Program-made: the position numbers and the translations under genes
The notes under the pieces: model-generated
Seen by the model: the letters and a program-made list of their open reading frames with translations, nothing else
Told to the model about the DNA's origin: nothing
Databases searched by the model: none
In this document: positions 23,195 to 33,808 of the stretch, in pieces
How positions within the stretch are numbered: position 1 is the first letter of the stretch
How the letters are laid out: each line of letters begins with the position of its first letter
NCBI GenBank assembly: GCA_009192285.1
Contig: WBVU01000012.1
Location: 1,550,001 to 1,614,000 of the forward strand
Length of the DNA stretch: 64,000 bases
Direction of reading: 5' to 3'
From: Morchella semilibera
Lineage: Eukaryota; Ascomycota; Pezizomycetes; Pezizales; Morchellaceae

Positions 23195-24510
23195 TCAGAA
23201 GTAGCTTAAAACATACATGGGTTCCGAGGCAGTTTCTTCTTCTTCTGCCAGTAGTCGTTCGGCTTCCAGAGCAGCAATACATCCTGAGCCTAAACTCAAG
23301 TTAGGAGATGCAAGTATCGAGCCTAGTATTATAAAAAGACTTACCTGCGCTTGTGATTGCCTGTCTATACCGCTTATCCTGGACATCACCGGCAGCAAAA
23401 ACTCCCTTGACACTCGTGTATGACGTACCAGGAGTTGTTTTAATATATCCGTCTTCATCGGTAGCGATTTGATTTTTAAACAAGGCAGTAGCCGGCTCAT
23501 GCCCGACAGCGTAAAACAACCCGTTGGCAGGCAGCCTGCTTATCTCGTCTGTCACGACATTCTTGATCATAAGGTCTTGTAGAAGACTGCCGTCCCCGTT
23601 TGCCTCTATAGCCACGGTATTATATAAAATTTCAACCTTTGGATGCGCCGAAAGACGCTTGGCCATAATGTTAGATGCCCTAAGTTTATCCTTGCGCACC
23701 AGAACGGTGACTTTGCTTCCATATTTAGTTAAAAAGATCGCTTCCTCTGCAGCTGAATCACCACCCCAATGACGGCTAGAGGTTTATTCCTGAATATTGG
23801 TACAGCCCCGTCGCAGACAGCACAAGCACTAATACCGTTTTGCCAGTATTTTTCTTCACCAGGAAGGTTAAGTCGTCGCGCTGACGCACCAGTCGCAATG
23901 ATAAGAGTATCGGCAGTGTGGGGCTCCGCATTTTCATTATACTCAAGCCAGTACTTGAACGGTCGTTCAGATAAATCAACTTTGGATACGGTTTCTGTAA
24001 TTATTTCAGTCCCGAACCTTGAGCTTTGTTCTCTCATGGCATCCTATCGAGCATCTTGTAAGCTACTTGCGGTGCCCGGGATTGAGGGGGAAAAACTCCC
24101 GATCAATGGAATCCATACCATGAGTTCTTGGCCACCGATCCCCTTCGGAAAGCCAGGGTAGTTCTCAACATCAGTCGTTGTAGTTAGTTGGCCACCAGGA
24201 GCAATGCCGTTTGCTAGCATTCCTTCATACATAACCGCTGAATGGGGTCAATGTTAGTTATTTAGTCAGTCGAAAGTGGACTTCAACGGGGGGGACAAAC
24301 GTTTCAATTCTGCACGAGCTAGGTAAACTGCGGCTGTGTGGGCTGCAGGGCCCGAACTGTACAGAAGAATAAAAAATTAGAGACTGTGATATGGTGATGG
24401 CGGGGTAAGAAAATCATACCCAATAACTATAGTATAAAATCAACATATGCTCAGTGAAATAGCAATCAACCCTAAGAAAAAACAAACTTACTAACGACTT
24501 TGCTATGCAT
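23195..24510 (-). CDS. Thioredoxin reductase (NADPH, low-Mr type), with one apparent frameshift
   Basis: Six exons: 24510-24492, 24426-24420 (7 nt), 24356-24301, 24237-24119, 24043-23345 and 23289-23195, for about 331 residues. The enzyme passes electrons from NADPH through FAD to thioredoxin in cytosol and often mitochondria. Seen are the FAD motif VVIIGSGPAA (built across three exons), [17 protein letters not shown], the redox pair CAVC ([12 protein letters not shown]), and the second FAD motif [21 protein letters not shown]. The NADPH-binding [10 protein letters not shown] motif is hit by a one-base loss in a G run (+ strand 23764-23767), so frames differ on either side. All other introns (63-75 nt, phases consistent) are normal. 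Either this is a sequence error in an essential gene or the copy is a recent pseudogene; I favour an error because everything else is intact. Confidence 0.9.
24420..24426 (-). other. 7-nt microexon of the thioredoxin reductase gene
   Basis: TTATTGG between CTATAG| and |GTATGA. With exon 1 (ending GTTA) and exon 3 (beginning TTCGGGCC) it gives exactly VVIIGSGPAA, the FAD-binding motif. The flanking introns are 65 and 63 nt. Confidence 0.85.
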
Positions 24511-26026
24511 TGAAGATCTTTTGCCAAACAATGGGTTTGAATTGCGTGTTGATTTTTGCTGATGAGACTTTAGAAGTGTAATGGCACCGGAAACCCCTAG
24601 CAAAGGCCGGAGGGGATGCTTGAAAAGGAATGACGGAAACGTCTTGTCCGAACTTTAAAGATATTTGGCAGGTGGATCACTTGTAAATAAATCCTTGAGA
24701 GAGGAGAATGCAAATGGCGGGATTACAACTTTAATTTGGAGGGGTCGCAATGCGATTGTGGGGTGCGGAAGGAGGCAGAGACGACACGGACAAATAACCG
24801 GAAGTATTGAAGTTGCTGATACTAAGAGCGAAGAATGATGCGAGAAAGTGACGCGGTATTTACCAGTGACGCTGAAGAAGCCGGTACCGAAGTTGAGAAA
24901 GGAAGAGTAGCAAAAGAAGAAGGGAAGAGGAGAAAACGGAACACAAGAGAAATAGAAGTTTTGCTGATGTGATGACGGGTAGGGACTCGAATCGAGACTC
25001 CTCTAATAGATGATCCGGCCTAACGGGTTCCTCCTTCGTCGAAAGACGCTTTTCTTGAATCGGCATGGCTCCCCTTACGTTATGGTATCTAGGCACGCCG
25101 GTGGACCCGTGGTCGGACGACCTATACTGACTGCTTACGAACAGGTAAAGCCGAACTATACTACTCCACACAACCTGGTGTTAGTACATCCATATATCCA
25201 AACAAGGCCGGTTTCATGCCCCGGAGCCTAAAAAAGCCTGCCATAACCCTTTTATCAAAATAGGGCTTAATTGAGCCTGTTTTGGAGATTATACTGATAT
25301 CTGGCACATAATTAGGGCTGAATTAATAGTCTTTTGGAAAGAGGCATATATGTAAAAGGCATTAGGAAAATTGATAAGCAAACATGCATTCCATTTCTAC
25401 ACCTTCTACACCTCCAAGTCTATACATTCATCTTTATACTTTCATCTCGGCTTCTATACTTCTATCTCTAGTCATTCATCTTCATCTTTATGCTTCTATC
25501 TCTCTATCTTTATCTCTATGTCTTTATCCCTATCCCTATACCCCTATCTCCATTCTTTAATTTCTAATCGTTTCTTTACACTCTTACCTATAGTGCAATT
25601 AAATAGACTATAATTATACAAAAATAAGTTAATAGGTCATTCTAGTAGGTTGAATATCAGATATGTTGGATTTACTGCCAGTGGTAAAGATATACAATTC
25701 AGTGAATCCAACATCTAGTTCAACAAATTCAATAAAATCAAGTACCTATTACTGGTCTTGTATGCTCAATGACTCTACCAGCCATATAAATGAATCTTTT
25801 GATTCTTTTCCTATACAGTTAGTTTTGGTCAATGAATCTTTTGATTCATTTAGAGGGTAGGCTTTAGTAAAAGGCACTCAGATTCATTTTTCATGATCGT
25901 TTTCTATAAGGCCTTTTCCTCAGCAATTTTCTGTTGATTTTCCTCTCTGGCAATCCAAAACAGCTCAAATAATGCATAAATATATTGTCTAATAGCATAG
26001 ATGATAAGGTTCAGGTTAAGTAATCG
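24511..26026. other. Non-coding region upstream of the thioredoxin reductase gene
   Basis: The proximal ~450 bp should hold the reductase promoter. Bases 24968-25229 differ in style (GC-richer, with palindromic GACTCGAATCGAGAC) and end a tRNA-like B-box match on the minus strand. Bases 25400-25560 are a pyrimidine-rich degenerate TCTATC/CTTTAT repeat. A small hairpin lies at 25665-25712. No gene is recognised. Confidence 0.45.
25665..25712. repeat. 48-bp inverted repeat with AT flanks
   Basis: Arms GTTGGATTTACTG and CAGTGAATCCAAC (one mismatch) surround 22 bp, with AT on both sides. It may be a minute foldback element or a chance palindrome. Confidence 0.35.
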
Positions 26027-26654
26027 TGTGACGGGGTAATCCGACACAAAAAAGAAGATAACAATGATGACACAGAAGGACTCGAGGAGCACATTCTAAG
26101 CGACGAGGAAACTCATGAAGACAGGGGCAACACCGGGCAGGCGCAAGCACAGGCACCGGCAAAGGCAAAGGCAAGAGCAAAGGCACAAGGGCACGGAACA
26201 AAAGTGAGGACCAGATGGACCTCAACTTGAACTATGAGAAGTACTATGGATTTCCTCTTAGAAGACAAAGTCTTTAGTACGAGAAGCTATGGCTTTTATC
26301 AATAGGAATAGATTCCTATTTATCGAGCAAACAGGAAGATGAGACAAAGAGAAAAGAAAGAAAGAACTAAGGAAAACATCCATCTCCGCTATTTAACACC
26401 CCTCCATCAACAGTCCACCATCACTCACACATCAGCTCATAAAAACCCTTATAAACCCATCGCTACCACTCCTCGTATTCCTCCCACCATCTCTACTATT
26501 TTCTATTACAAATGCATCACGCCATCGAACCTCCTAGAATCCAATGACGACACTTCCTTCTTAACTCACCCCTTCCTCGCTTAGCATTTTCCTAACAATC
26601 ACAACAGCGCTTCAACTACTGAATCCTCGGGACCGATGCCAATACGCCGGGACA
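26027..26654 (-). mobile_element. Solo LTR, family A
   Basis: Complete TGTGACGG...CGCCGGGACA on +. No matching 5-bp flanks are seen; a gag fragment of another Gypsy element follows on the right. Confidence 0.82.
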
Positions 26655-26912
26655 TCGGTCCTTGCCACCTGAACCTGTCCCTGCTTGCCTTCGAACACGA
26701 TCTTGCCCCTTTAGAACTAGGTAGATACCGCCCGTCGTGACTTAAGGAATATTGGACAACTCAACCGCTCATTCTCGGAATACTTTGCCGAGTTCCAATG
26801 CTATGCTGCCGAGGCTGGGATGGGAGAGAATGCAAATGTAGAGGCATTCTTGGAATTCCTGAGTGAGGAACTCACCAAGCTCATGGTATATGAAGAATCC
26901 CCCCCACGGTTC
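26655..26912 (+). pseudogene. gag: Gag fragment of a B-type chromovirus
   Basis: Similar to 27730-27920 (FSEYFAEFQ-type capsid sequence, then EELTKLMV). It is a short fossil cut on both sides by family-A LTRs. Confidence 0.6.
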
Positions 26913-26994
26913 TGTCCCGACGTTTTGACATCGATCTTGAGGATTCAGTAGTCGAAGCGCTGTTGTGATTGTTTAGGTATTGCTAAACGAGAAA
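26913..26994 (+). mobile_element. Fragment of a family-A LTR
   Basis: Begins TGTCCCGACG and follows the family-A LTR start for ~80 bp, then is cut by a short element. Confidence 0.65.
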
Positions 26995-27100
26995 CATCAG
27001 CAAGACTTCATTTATTTCCTGATGTTTCCTGAGCCTCAGGAGACTCAAGAAATATCCAGGAGTCTCAGGAGACTCTCAGGAGACCTGGGAGACTGTTGGG
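26995..27100 (-). mobile_element. CATCAGCAA short element, copy 7, cut by LTR C
   Basis: The first ~106 bp of a standard copy. A family-C LTR begins at 27101 inside it and the remaining end is not found. Confidence 0.78.
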
Positions 27101-27503
27101 TCTAACGGGGCGGGGTCGGGTCACGGGCTAGCGAGATAAATCCAGGGACGAGGACGAAGACAGGGTCGGCTCAGGAGATACCCGAGGCGAGACAGATTCA
27201 GGTTCAGGTTCAGGTTCAGGTTCAGGTTCAGATTCGAGGACGAGGCAAGGCAGAAGGGCCGAAGCCAAAGTAATGTACATCAGCAAACTCAACTTGTGAC
27301 TGGAGTCTCCCAGCAGTCTCCCGGGTCTCCTGAGAATCTCCTGAGACTCCTGGATATTTTTTGAGTCTCCTGAGGCTCAGGAGACATCAGGAGACAAATC
27401 AAGTCTTGCTGATGTATTGCTAACAGAAAGAAGACGTTGCCTAGAGAGGCAGAAACATAGGAAAGAACGAACTCTATATATACAACTCTCCCGTTACACC
27501 GCT
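27101..27503 (-). mobile_element. LTR of family C, incomplete, with a nested short element
   Basis: Begins TCTAACGGGG on + like the complete copy at 38991 and carries the same GGTTCA hexamer run (about 27198-27233). It is interrupted by a short element at 27278-27414 and stops at an ambiguous base (n, 27504). Confidence 0.75.
27278..27414 (+). mobile_element. CATCAGCAA short element, copy 8
   Basis: A 137-bp copy with TA duplication. The empty site (AATGTATTG) is preserved in the family-C copy at 38991-39475. Confidence 0.92.
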
Positions 27504-27504
27504 N

Positions 27505-28424
27505 CGTGGAAGCAGGAAAGGACTCCCACAGTTCCAGAACATGTTGAAACTCAAGCTCTTGGCAACGCCGACCGGTACCCCACCTTCAGAATCAACTAAC
27601 CTATGCCATTTCTCGCTTGGAAGGCCCTGCCGCCGACCAATTTATGCCATATATTACCACTACCGGGATCAATCTCTCCTCCATGGAAAGGTTTTTTGAA
27701 ATTTTAAATACAGCATTCGGGACCCAGACCAGGTAGTACTGCCCGCCGCGCCCTTAGAAGAATTAGGCAACTCAATCGCCCCTTCTCGGAATACTTTCCG
27801 AGTTCCAACGCTACGCTGCAGGGGCAGGTATGGGAGAAACTGCCAATGTGGAAGCCCTTATGGAAGGCCTGAGCGAGGAACTCACCAAACTCATGGTCCA
27901 CGAGGGGACTCCCGCTACCGTCATCGAACTCGCCACCATTCTCCAACGCTTGGACAACAAGCAGCAGATAATTACTGCTCGCTACCGCCCTCGCTACCAG
28001 GCTCCCGCACCTCAAGCTCGCTCCGTACCTCGCTACGTTGCTCCCGCTCCCCCCGCACCTCGTTACCAGGCCCAGCTGCTCCTGCACCTCGGTACTCAGC
28101 TCCGCCCCCGCCCACACCTCGCTACCAAGCCCCCGTCCGCCCCAACCCTCCTGCTACTCACCCGTCTCATACGCCAGGAGGAGTGGCCCCTATGGATTTG
28201 TCGTTTGGTCGTGGCCGCCCAGACCCTCAGGAGAGAGAGGCCCGTCGCGTGGAAAATAGATGTTTTATTGTGGTCAGGGAGGACATTTGGTAAAGGAATG
28301 CCCGCAGGTGCCGGCTCCTAGGAACCCAGCCCCCAGTATGAGGGGAGCTAGGGTGGAAGTTAGAGAAGAAGAAGAAGAGAAGGCCTCCGGTGATGAGGCA
28401 TTAAAAGATTTTACCCTGGACTGA
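27505..28424 (+). pseudogene. gag: Gag region of the B-like chromovirus, decayed
   Basis: Recognisable Gag motifs (RLEGPAADQF-type near 27620; MGETANVEALMEGLSEELTK at 27830) and a Pro/Ala-rich linker of tandem Tyr-Gln-Ala-Pro units. It is a broken fossil with several breaks. Confidence 0.7.
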
Positions 28425-28498
28425 GTGGCTCACTCCAGGGGCGATTTAAGGATTGGTTTAAGCTTTCGCTTTCTGGGTTTTCAGTTTCGGAAAAGGAT

Positions 28499-31400
28499 AT
28501 GGATGGGAATCAATTAGTAGTAACGTGTTCAATTTCTCAAAATAAAGATTTCTCTATCCCATCATATGCCCTCATTGATACTGGCGCCTCAGGATACGCT
28601 TTCATAGACCAAGACTTCGTATGCCACCACAACCTCACTACCATTCCCCTCCAAGTCCCTCGCCATATAGATGTCATAGATGGCAGACCTATTGAATCAG
28701 GAAAGGTCACACACAAAGTTATTCTCAGTCTTGACATTAATGGCCATCGAGAGGAGGCCCCCTTTTTTGTAACACAACTCGGACATTACCCTATTGTTAT
28801 GGGACTTCCATGGATGCGCAGACATGCAACAACGATTCTTCCTGCTGTCAATGAGATACATTTTGATTCTCCCACCTGTACTATGTACTGCTCGGTTAAT
28901 CAGACAAAGGTCATTGCTAAGGGAATTTCTACTGAGCCCCTAGCTAAACCTATTACCAATATTCCGGTTATTAAATCCTATGCCTTCCATCGTTGGATTA
29001 ATAAGAAGAGGAAAGGAATGCGACTATATTCCACTACTCTTAAGGCTCTGGATGATCTCTTGGCACAACCCCCGAAGGATCCTCACGCCCTAGTACCTAG
29101 GGAACATCATCAATACCTTCATCTCCTTAATGAACCCGAAGCTTCCAAACTACCCCCTCATCGATTGGAATACGACCTAGCTATTGATATCCAAGACGGA
29201 AAAATGGTACCATTTGGACCTATGTATGGGATGACCCGATTGGAATTACAAGTACTTCGAGATTATCTGGCGGAATATTTGGCTAGTGGGAAGATTCGAC
29301 ACAGTACATCGCCAGCAGGCTCCCCTGTATTGTTTGTTAAGAAGGCCGATGGCTCCCTCCGACTCTGTGTCGACTACAGAAAGTTGAACGCGGTAACGGT
29401 CAAGAACCGACACCCTCTTCCACTAACACCAGAGACTTTTATGGGTATCTCCTCTGCCAAGTACTTTACCAAACTGGATCTTCGCAATGGTTATCATCAA
29501 TTAAGAATCAGGGAAGGAGATGAGTGGAAAATGGCCTTTCGTACTCGTTACGGCCATTTCGAATACACCGTTATGCCGTTCGGACTCACCAACGCCCCCG
29601 CTGCATTTCAACATTGGGTCAATGATATGCTACGTCCTCATCTCGACCACTTTGCCACCGCTTACCTCGATGACATTCTTATATACTCGGCCACCCTCGA
29701 AGAACATAAAAAACATGTCGATAAGGTCCTGCGGATACTCGAGGAGAATCAGGTGTATCTCAAGCCCGAGAAATGTGAATGGCACGTTAAGGAAACAATG
29801 TATCTAGGCTTTGTCCTTACTCCGGAAGGAATCAAGATGGACGATGCAAAGGTAGCAACTATCAGAAACTGGGAGACTCCAACCTGTCTGAAAGACGTAC
29901 AGGAATTTTTGGGATTTGCGAACTTCTACCGGCGATTTATCTATGCGTACTCAAGGGTAGCATCTCCTCTGACCGCTCTGACAAAGACAGGAGTGATATT
30001 TAAATGGACAGACAAAACGGAGAAGGCATTTCAGGATCTCAAGCTTGCATTTACCACGGCACCCATACTCAGGCATTTCGATCCAGATCGGGAGATCATA
30101 GTGGAAACGGACGCCTCCAACTACGTCTCAGCCGCCATTATGTCACAACGGGACGACGAAGGAATCTTGCACCCAGTCGCCTTCTTCTCCAAGAAGCACA
30201 CGCCAGCAGAGTGCAACTATGAAATATACGATAAGAAGCTTTTGGCAATTATTCGGGGATTTGAAGAATGGCGTTACTTTCTGGAAACAGCCTCATATCC
30301 TATCAAGGTTCTCACAGATCACAGGAACCTGGAATACTTTATGTCTACTAAGCTGTTAAATCGTCGACAAACTCGTTGGTCAGAATTTCTATCTCGCTTT
30401 GATTTTGTTATCCAATTTCGTCCAGGCAAACAGGGAGGTAAACCGGATGCTCTCACCAGGCGATCAGGGGATCTCCCTAAGGAGGGGGATGAACGCCTTG
30501 CGTATCAGTATCAGACTGTGTTGAAGAGAAAAAATTTGGATAATAAGCTAAGTTTGTTGGCGTGTTCTTTAGCAAATGAACCCGCTGAAGGAATGCCCAC
30601 TGTTCAGGAGTTATTTATAAAAGCTTATCAAAAAGATAGTTTCCCAAATACGGTGCTCACGATGCTGAAAGACGGCACGAAGCAATCGAAACAAATCTCC
30701 CTCGCCGAATGCGCCGAGAACGAAGACGGACTTCTTCTATATCGCCGCAAACTTTTCGTGCCAGAACATGAGGAGTTACAACTCAGACTTCTTCAGGAGT
30801 ATCACGATAAACCATCAGCGGGACATCCGGGTAGAGCAAAGACCCTAGAGTTACTCAGTCGCGAATATTACTGGCCGAACATGCGGAAATACACTGACCG
30901 CTATGTTATGAACTGCCACATCTGCCGCAGGAGCAAAGCAAATCGCAATGCCCCTCAAGGAGTTCTTCGCCCTCTCTCAGTTCCTAAAGCACCATGGACA
31001 GATGTCTCGATGGACTTTGTTACCGGCCTACCTCTTAGTGATAATTACAATGCCATCCTCGTTGTCGTCGACCGCCTCACAAAAATGAGACACTTCATTC
31101 CATGCACTGAAGAATCAGGAGCTAGAGATGTTGCTCGAATGTACCTGGAAAATGTATGGAAACTACATGGTCTTCCGGAAAAGATAGTGTCGGATCGCGG
31201 CACTCAATTTACCTCAGACTTTTGGAAATCGCTATGCGAGCGCCTCGAAATTTCTTCCCGTTACTCTACCGCATTCCACCCCCAGACAGACGGTCAGACC
31301 GAAAGGATCAATGCCATTATGGAACAGTATCTTCGAAGCTATGTGGACTATCAACAGGACAATTGGGCCACTTATTTACCTATGGCAGAGTTCGCCACAA

Positions 31401-32065
31401 ATAATCATGTTTCCGAATCAACCAAGCTCTCTCCCTTCGAAGCTAACTACGGCCGTCATCCTCGCATGAACTTCGGACCTTTACGACATGGTACTACCAC
31501 GAATGAAGACCAGGCTAATACTATGGCGAGAGATATGTCAGAAGTATTTGACTTTCTCCGAGTGGAAATGTTCAGAGCCCAACGGATCCAGGAGGAGTCT
31601 GCTAATGCCAATCGTATTCCGGCACCACGCTACAGCATTGGGGATAAGGTATGGTTGTCTACCCGAAACCTATTGACCAAGCGACCATCAAAAAAGTTGG
31701 ACTGGAAACAGGTCGGACCTTATCCAATCTCTCGTGTCGTCAGCCCCTATGCTTATGAACTCGCGCTACCTGCCTCAATGAAAATACACCCAGTGTTCCA
31801 TGTTTCGCTATTATCATCCGCCGCCAATGATCCCGTCCCAGGTCAAATACAAATACCTCCACCGCCCGTTGAAATCGAAGGTGAACAAGAGTGGGAAGTT
31901 GATGCTATTCTGGACTCTCGGAAACGACGCAGAAGACTTGAGTATCTTGTTCGATATACTGGTTATGATGAGCCATCATGGCAACCCTACGGCGACTTAG
32001 ACAACTCCCCTGAGTTAGTCAAAGATTTTCACGAACGATACCCACGTAAGCCTAAGAGGACTTAG
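28499..32065 (+). CDS. pol: Pol polyprotein of the B-like chromovirus, uninterrupted
   Basis: 1188 residues in one frame. Protease ALIDTGASGYAFID near residue 25; RT with LRLCVDYRKLNAVT and FATAYLDDILIYSATL; RNase H with VETDASNYVSAAI; integrase with zinc-site CHICRRSK, then [25 protein letters not shown] and QTERINAIMEQYL; a GPY-like stretch (KLDWKQVGPYPISRVV); and a C-terminal chromodomain (EYLVRYTGYDEPSWQ). The full domain order looks whole, suggesting relatively recent insertion, although the element as a whole is incomplete. Confidence 0.92.
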   Translation: MDGNQLVVTCSISQNKDFSIPSYALIDTGASGYAFIDQDFVCHHNLTTIPLQVPRHIDVIDGRPIESGKVTHKVILSLDINGHREEAPFFVTQLGHYPIVMGLPWMRRHATTILPAVNEIHFDSPTCTMYCSVNQTKVIAKGISTEPLAKPITNIPVIKSYAFHRWINKKRKGMRLYSTTLKALDDLLAQPPKDPHALVPREHHQYLHLLNEPEASKLPPHRLEYDLAIDIQDGKMVPFGPMYGMTRLELQVLRDYLAEYLASGKIRHSTSPAGSPVLFVKKADGSLRLCVDYRKLNAVTVKNRHPLPLTPETFMGISSAKYFTKLDLRNGYHQLRIREGDEWKMAFRTRYGHFEYTVMPFGLTNAPAAFQHWVNDMLRPHLDHFATAYLDDILIYSATLEEHKKHVDKVLRILEENQVYLKPEKCEWHVKETMYLGFVLTPEGIKMDDAKVATIRNWETPTCLKDVQEFLGFANFYRRFIYAYSRVASPLTALTKTGVIFKWTDKTEKAFQDLKLAFTTAPILRHFDPDREIIVETDASNYVSAAIMSQRDDEGILHPVAFFSKKHTPAECNYEIYDKKLLAIIRGFEEWRYFLETASYPIKVLTDHRNLEYFMSTKLLNRRQTRWSEFLSRFDFVIQFRPGKQGGKPDALTRRSGDLPKEGDERLAYQYQTVLKRKNLDNKLSLLACSLANEPAEGMPTVQELFIKAYQKDSFPNTVLTMLKDGTKQSKQISLAECAENEDGLLLYRRKLFVPEHEELQLRLLQEYHDKPSAGHPGRAKTLELLSREYYWPNMRKYTDRYVMNCHICRRSKANRNAPQGVLRPLSVPKAPWTDVSMDFVTGLPLSDNYNAILVVVDRLTKMRHFIPCTEESGARDVARMYLENVWKLHGLPEKIVSDRGTQFTSDFWKSLCERLEISSRYSTAFHPQTDGQTERINAIMEQYLRSYVDYQQDNWATYLPMAEFATNNHVSESTKLSPFEANYGRHPRMNFGPLRHGTTTNEDQANTMARDMSEVFDFLRVEMFRAQRIQEESANANRIPAPRYSIGDKVWLSTRNLLTKRPSKKLDWKQVGPYPISRVVSPYAYELALPASMKIHPVFHVSLLSSAANDPVPGQIQIPPPPVEIEGEQEWEVDAILDSRKRRRRLEYLVRYTGYDEPSWQPYGDLDNSPELVKDFHERYPRKPKRT

Positions 32066-32088
32066 GCCTCAGAGGGGGACCTAATATC

Positions 32089-32544
32089 TATCACGGCGTG
32101 GAACATGCTTGCAAGGTTGCGGAAAGAAGGATTAGTCAGGGTTTTCTATAAGGTTCTATGGGTTTCTGCTGTAGGGCGTTATGAGGTAATGGTGCGTATG
32201 TATTGGTAATCGAAGGATTTCCTTTAGGTTCTATGGGGTTCTATGGGATGAGTCAGCGAAGGATGGTTAGGGCTATATATAGGGAGCTCTCTCCCTCGCT
32301 TGTAGAGTTTTCCTTTCTTTCCTTTCTTCTTTACGCAACCTTCCTGTCCCTTTAGTCAATACTGTACTTTAGGATCTCTGGTCTCGATAATAACCCCCTC
32401 CGGGGATTTCGCTCTATCTCCATAGTTCCCGTGATCTTTATTACCTCGTGTCCTCGCTCTTGGTTATTCCCGTACCCCCTATAACAGGCGCAGTGAGAAC
32501 TATTCTCGTAACCGCTGGTATGGCTTTGTTATAGAACCGTGACA
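32089..32544 (+). repeat. 3' LTR of the B-like chromovirus
   Basis: Starts TATCACGG right after the purine tract and ends CCGTGACA. A TATATATAG box near 32274 precedes a TTTCCTTTCTTT run, the probable promoter. The right end is my best estimate from the inverted match TATCACGG/CCGTGACA. Confidence 0.65.
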
Positions 32545-32601
32545 AAAGTAATGGATAGCTATCGTTTTGTAGTTCTAGCTTTGTGAACTATGCTTCAAAT
32601 A

Positions 32602-32738
32602 CATCAGCAAACTCAACTTGTGACTGTAGTCTCCCAACAGTCTCCCAGGTCTTCGGAGAGTCTCCTGAAACCCCCGCATATTTTTTGAGTCTCCTGAGGC
32701 TCAGGAGATATCAGCAGACAAATGAAGTCTTGCTGATG
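32602..32738 (+). mobile_element. CATCAGCAA short element, copy 9
   Basis: A 137-bp copy just right of the B-like element. Its flanks (TA, GA) do not match. Confidence 0.85.
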
Positions 32739-32807
32739 GAGGCTCTTCGATTCCAGCTACTTTACGGCTCAAAATTATATCCTGAGTTTATGTTAGTATA
32801 AATGGGT

Positions 32808-33384
32808 ATAATACTATTCCACTTTACCAAGTCTTAACGCTTTTTATATACAAAAACAGGCAAATCCAATCCCTAACAACTTTTTAATAAGACAAAATAT
32901 CAAAAAGCTGTGAAATCAAAATCCCTATCACATCTATATCTGCAATTTTATTTTACAAATTTTTGATATCTTGCCTGATTGAAAAGTTATAAGCGATACA
33001 GGTTTTGTCAATTTTAAGTTGCGCCAGTTCCTACTTCTATTTAGTATATGATGTAGGCTGTGTGACTCAAATGTGATAAAAATAGAGTCTCCTAACCGTC
33101 TTCTGAGTCTCCCGAAAGTCTTTTGAGACCTTTAGATATATTTTGGGTCTCCTGTTGCTTAGGTAATATCAAGAGACTGATGAAGTCTTGCTAATGTAAC
33201 TTTTCAACCAAACACTGGCAAGATATCAAAAATCCATAAGGTCAACTTATAAGTATAGGTATAATAAGGATTTTCATGTCATAGATTTTTGACATCTTCT
33301 CTAGTTGAAAAGTTATTCACGATACTTTTTACTTATTTTTGTATGTAAAAAGTTTGAAGACTTGGTGAAATAGAACAGTATTAT
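32808..33384. repeat. 577-bp foldback element with long inverted arms
   Basis: The left arm from 32808 (ATAATACTATTCC) and the right arm ending 33384 (reverse complement ATAATACTGTTCT) are related over about 200 bp each, including CACCAAGTCTT, TTTTTGATATCTTGCC and GAAAAGTTAT motifs. An old short element (about 33055-33196) sits between them. No coding capacity; a MITE-like or snapback element. Confidence 0.7.
33055..33196 (+). mobile_element. CATCAGCAA short element, copy 10, decayed
   Basis: The internal GAGTCTCC units and the end AAGTCTTGCTAATG are recognisable; many substitutions mark an old copy inside the foldback element. Confidence 0.6.
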
Positions 33385-33808
33385 TTCCTTATCATTGCGT
33401 CATTGTGGTTAAGTTGTGATTTCCTGCCATAAGGTGACTGAATTACATGCTCTAATTGTATTCGTAGTAAAGATTATTCTAGCTGATATACCGACATGTC
33501 ACCTTTAAGATACACTACACCATATTAATAAACATAACTTGGCATTAGTTAGTTGCCAGTATTAGCGCCTCGTATCCAGTGAAGATAAAATAATTCAAGA
33601 TCAAAGCACTATCATTATATACATGATTACAATTATTGACTCCACAACATATTTAGTTCTAGGAACCAGTGAATAGTGAAACCTTCTTTTGCGATAACGC
33701 TCACATACATTATCCTAACTCCAGGTCTATCTATCGGTAATAAATTACCTTAGTAATTCGTCCTAGCGGAGGGTTACATAGTCGTCAAAGTTGCCTTTTA
33801 AAGCAATA
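33385..33808. other. Intergenic AT-rich region
   Basis: No gene, repeat or RNA feature recognised. Confidence 0.4.

Larger units (their letters stand above)
27505..32544 (+). mobile_element. Ty3/Gypsy chromovirus, second family (B-like), left LTR missing
   Basis: Gag remnants start right after the ambiguous base at 27504. They are followed by a long uninterrupted pol (28499-32065), a purine tract (AGAGGGGGACC, 32070-32080) and one LTR at 32089-32544. No 5' LTR is seen, so the left part is lost or misassembled. Gag is broken with several breaks; pol looks whole. The proteins are clearly related to family A but distinct. Confidence 0.87.

Noticed and set aside
24940-25010. Possible tRNA gene on the minus strand
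   Set aside because: Only a T-arm-like stretch is present. No acceptor pairing, D-arm or anticodon stem could be drawn.
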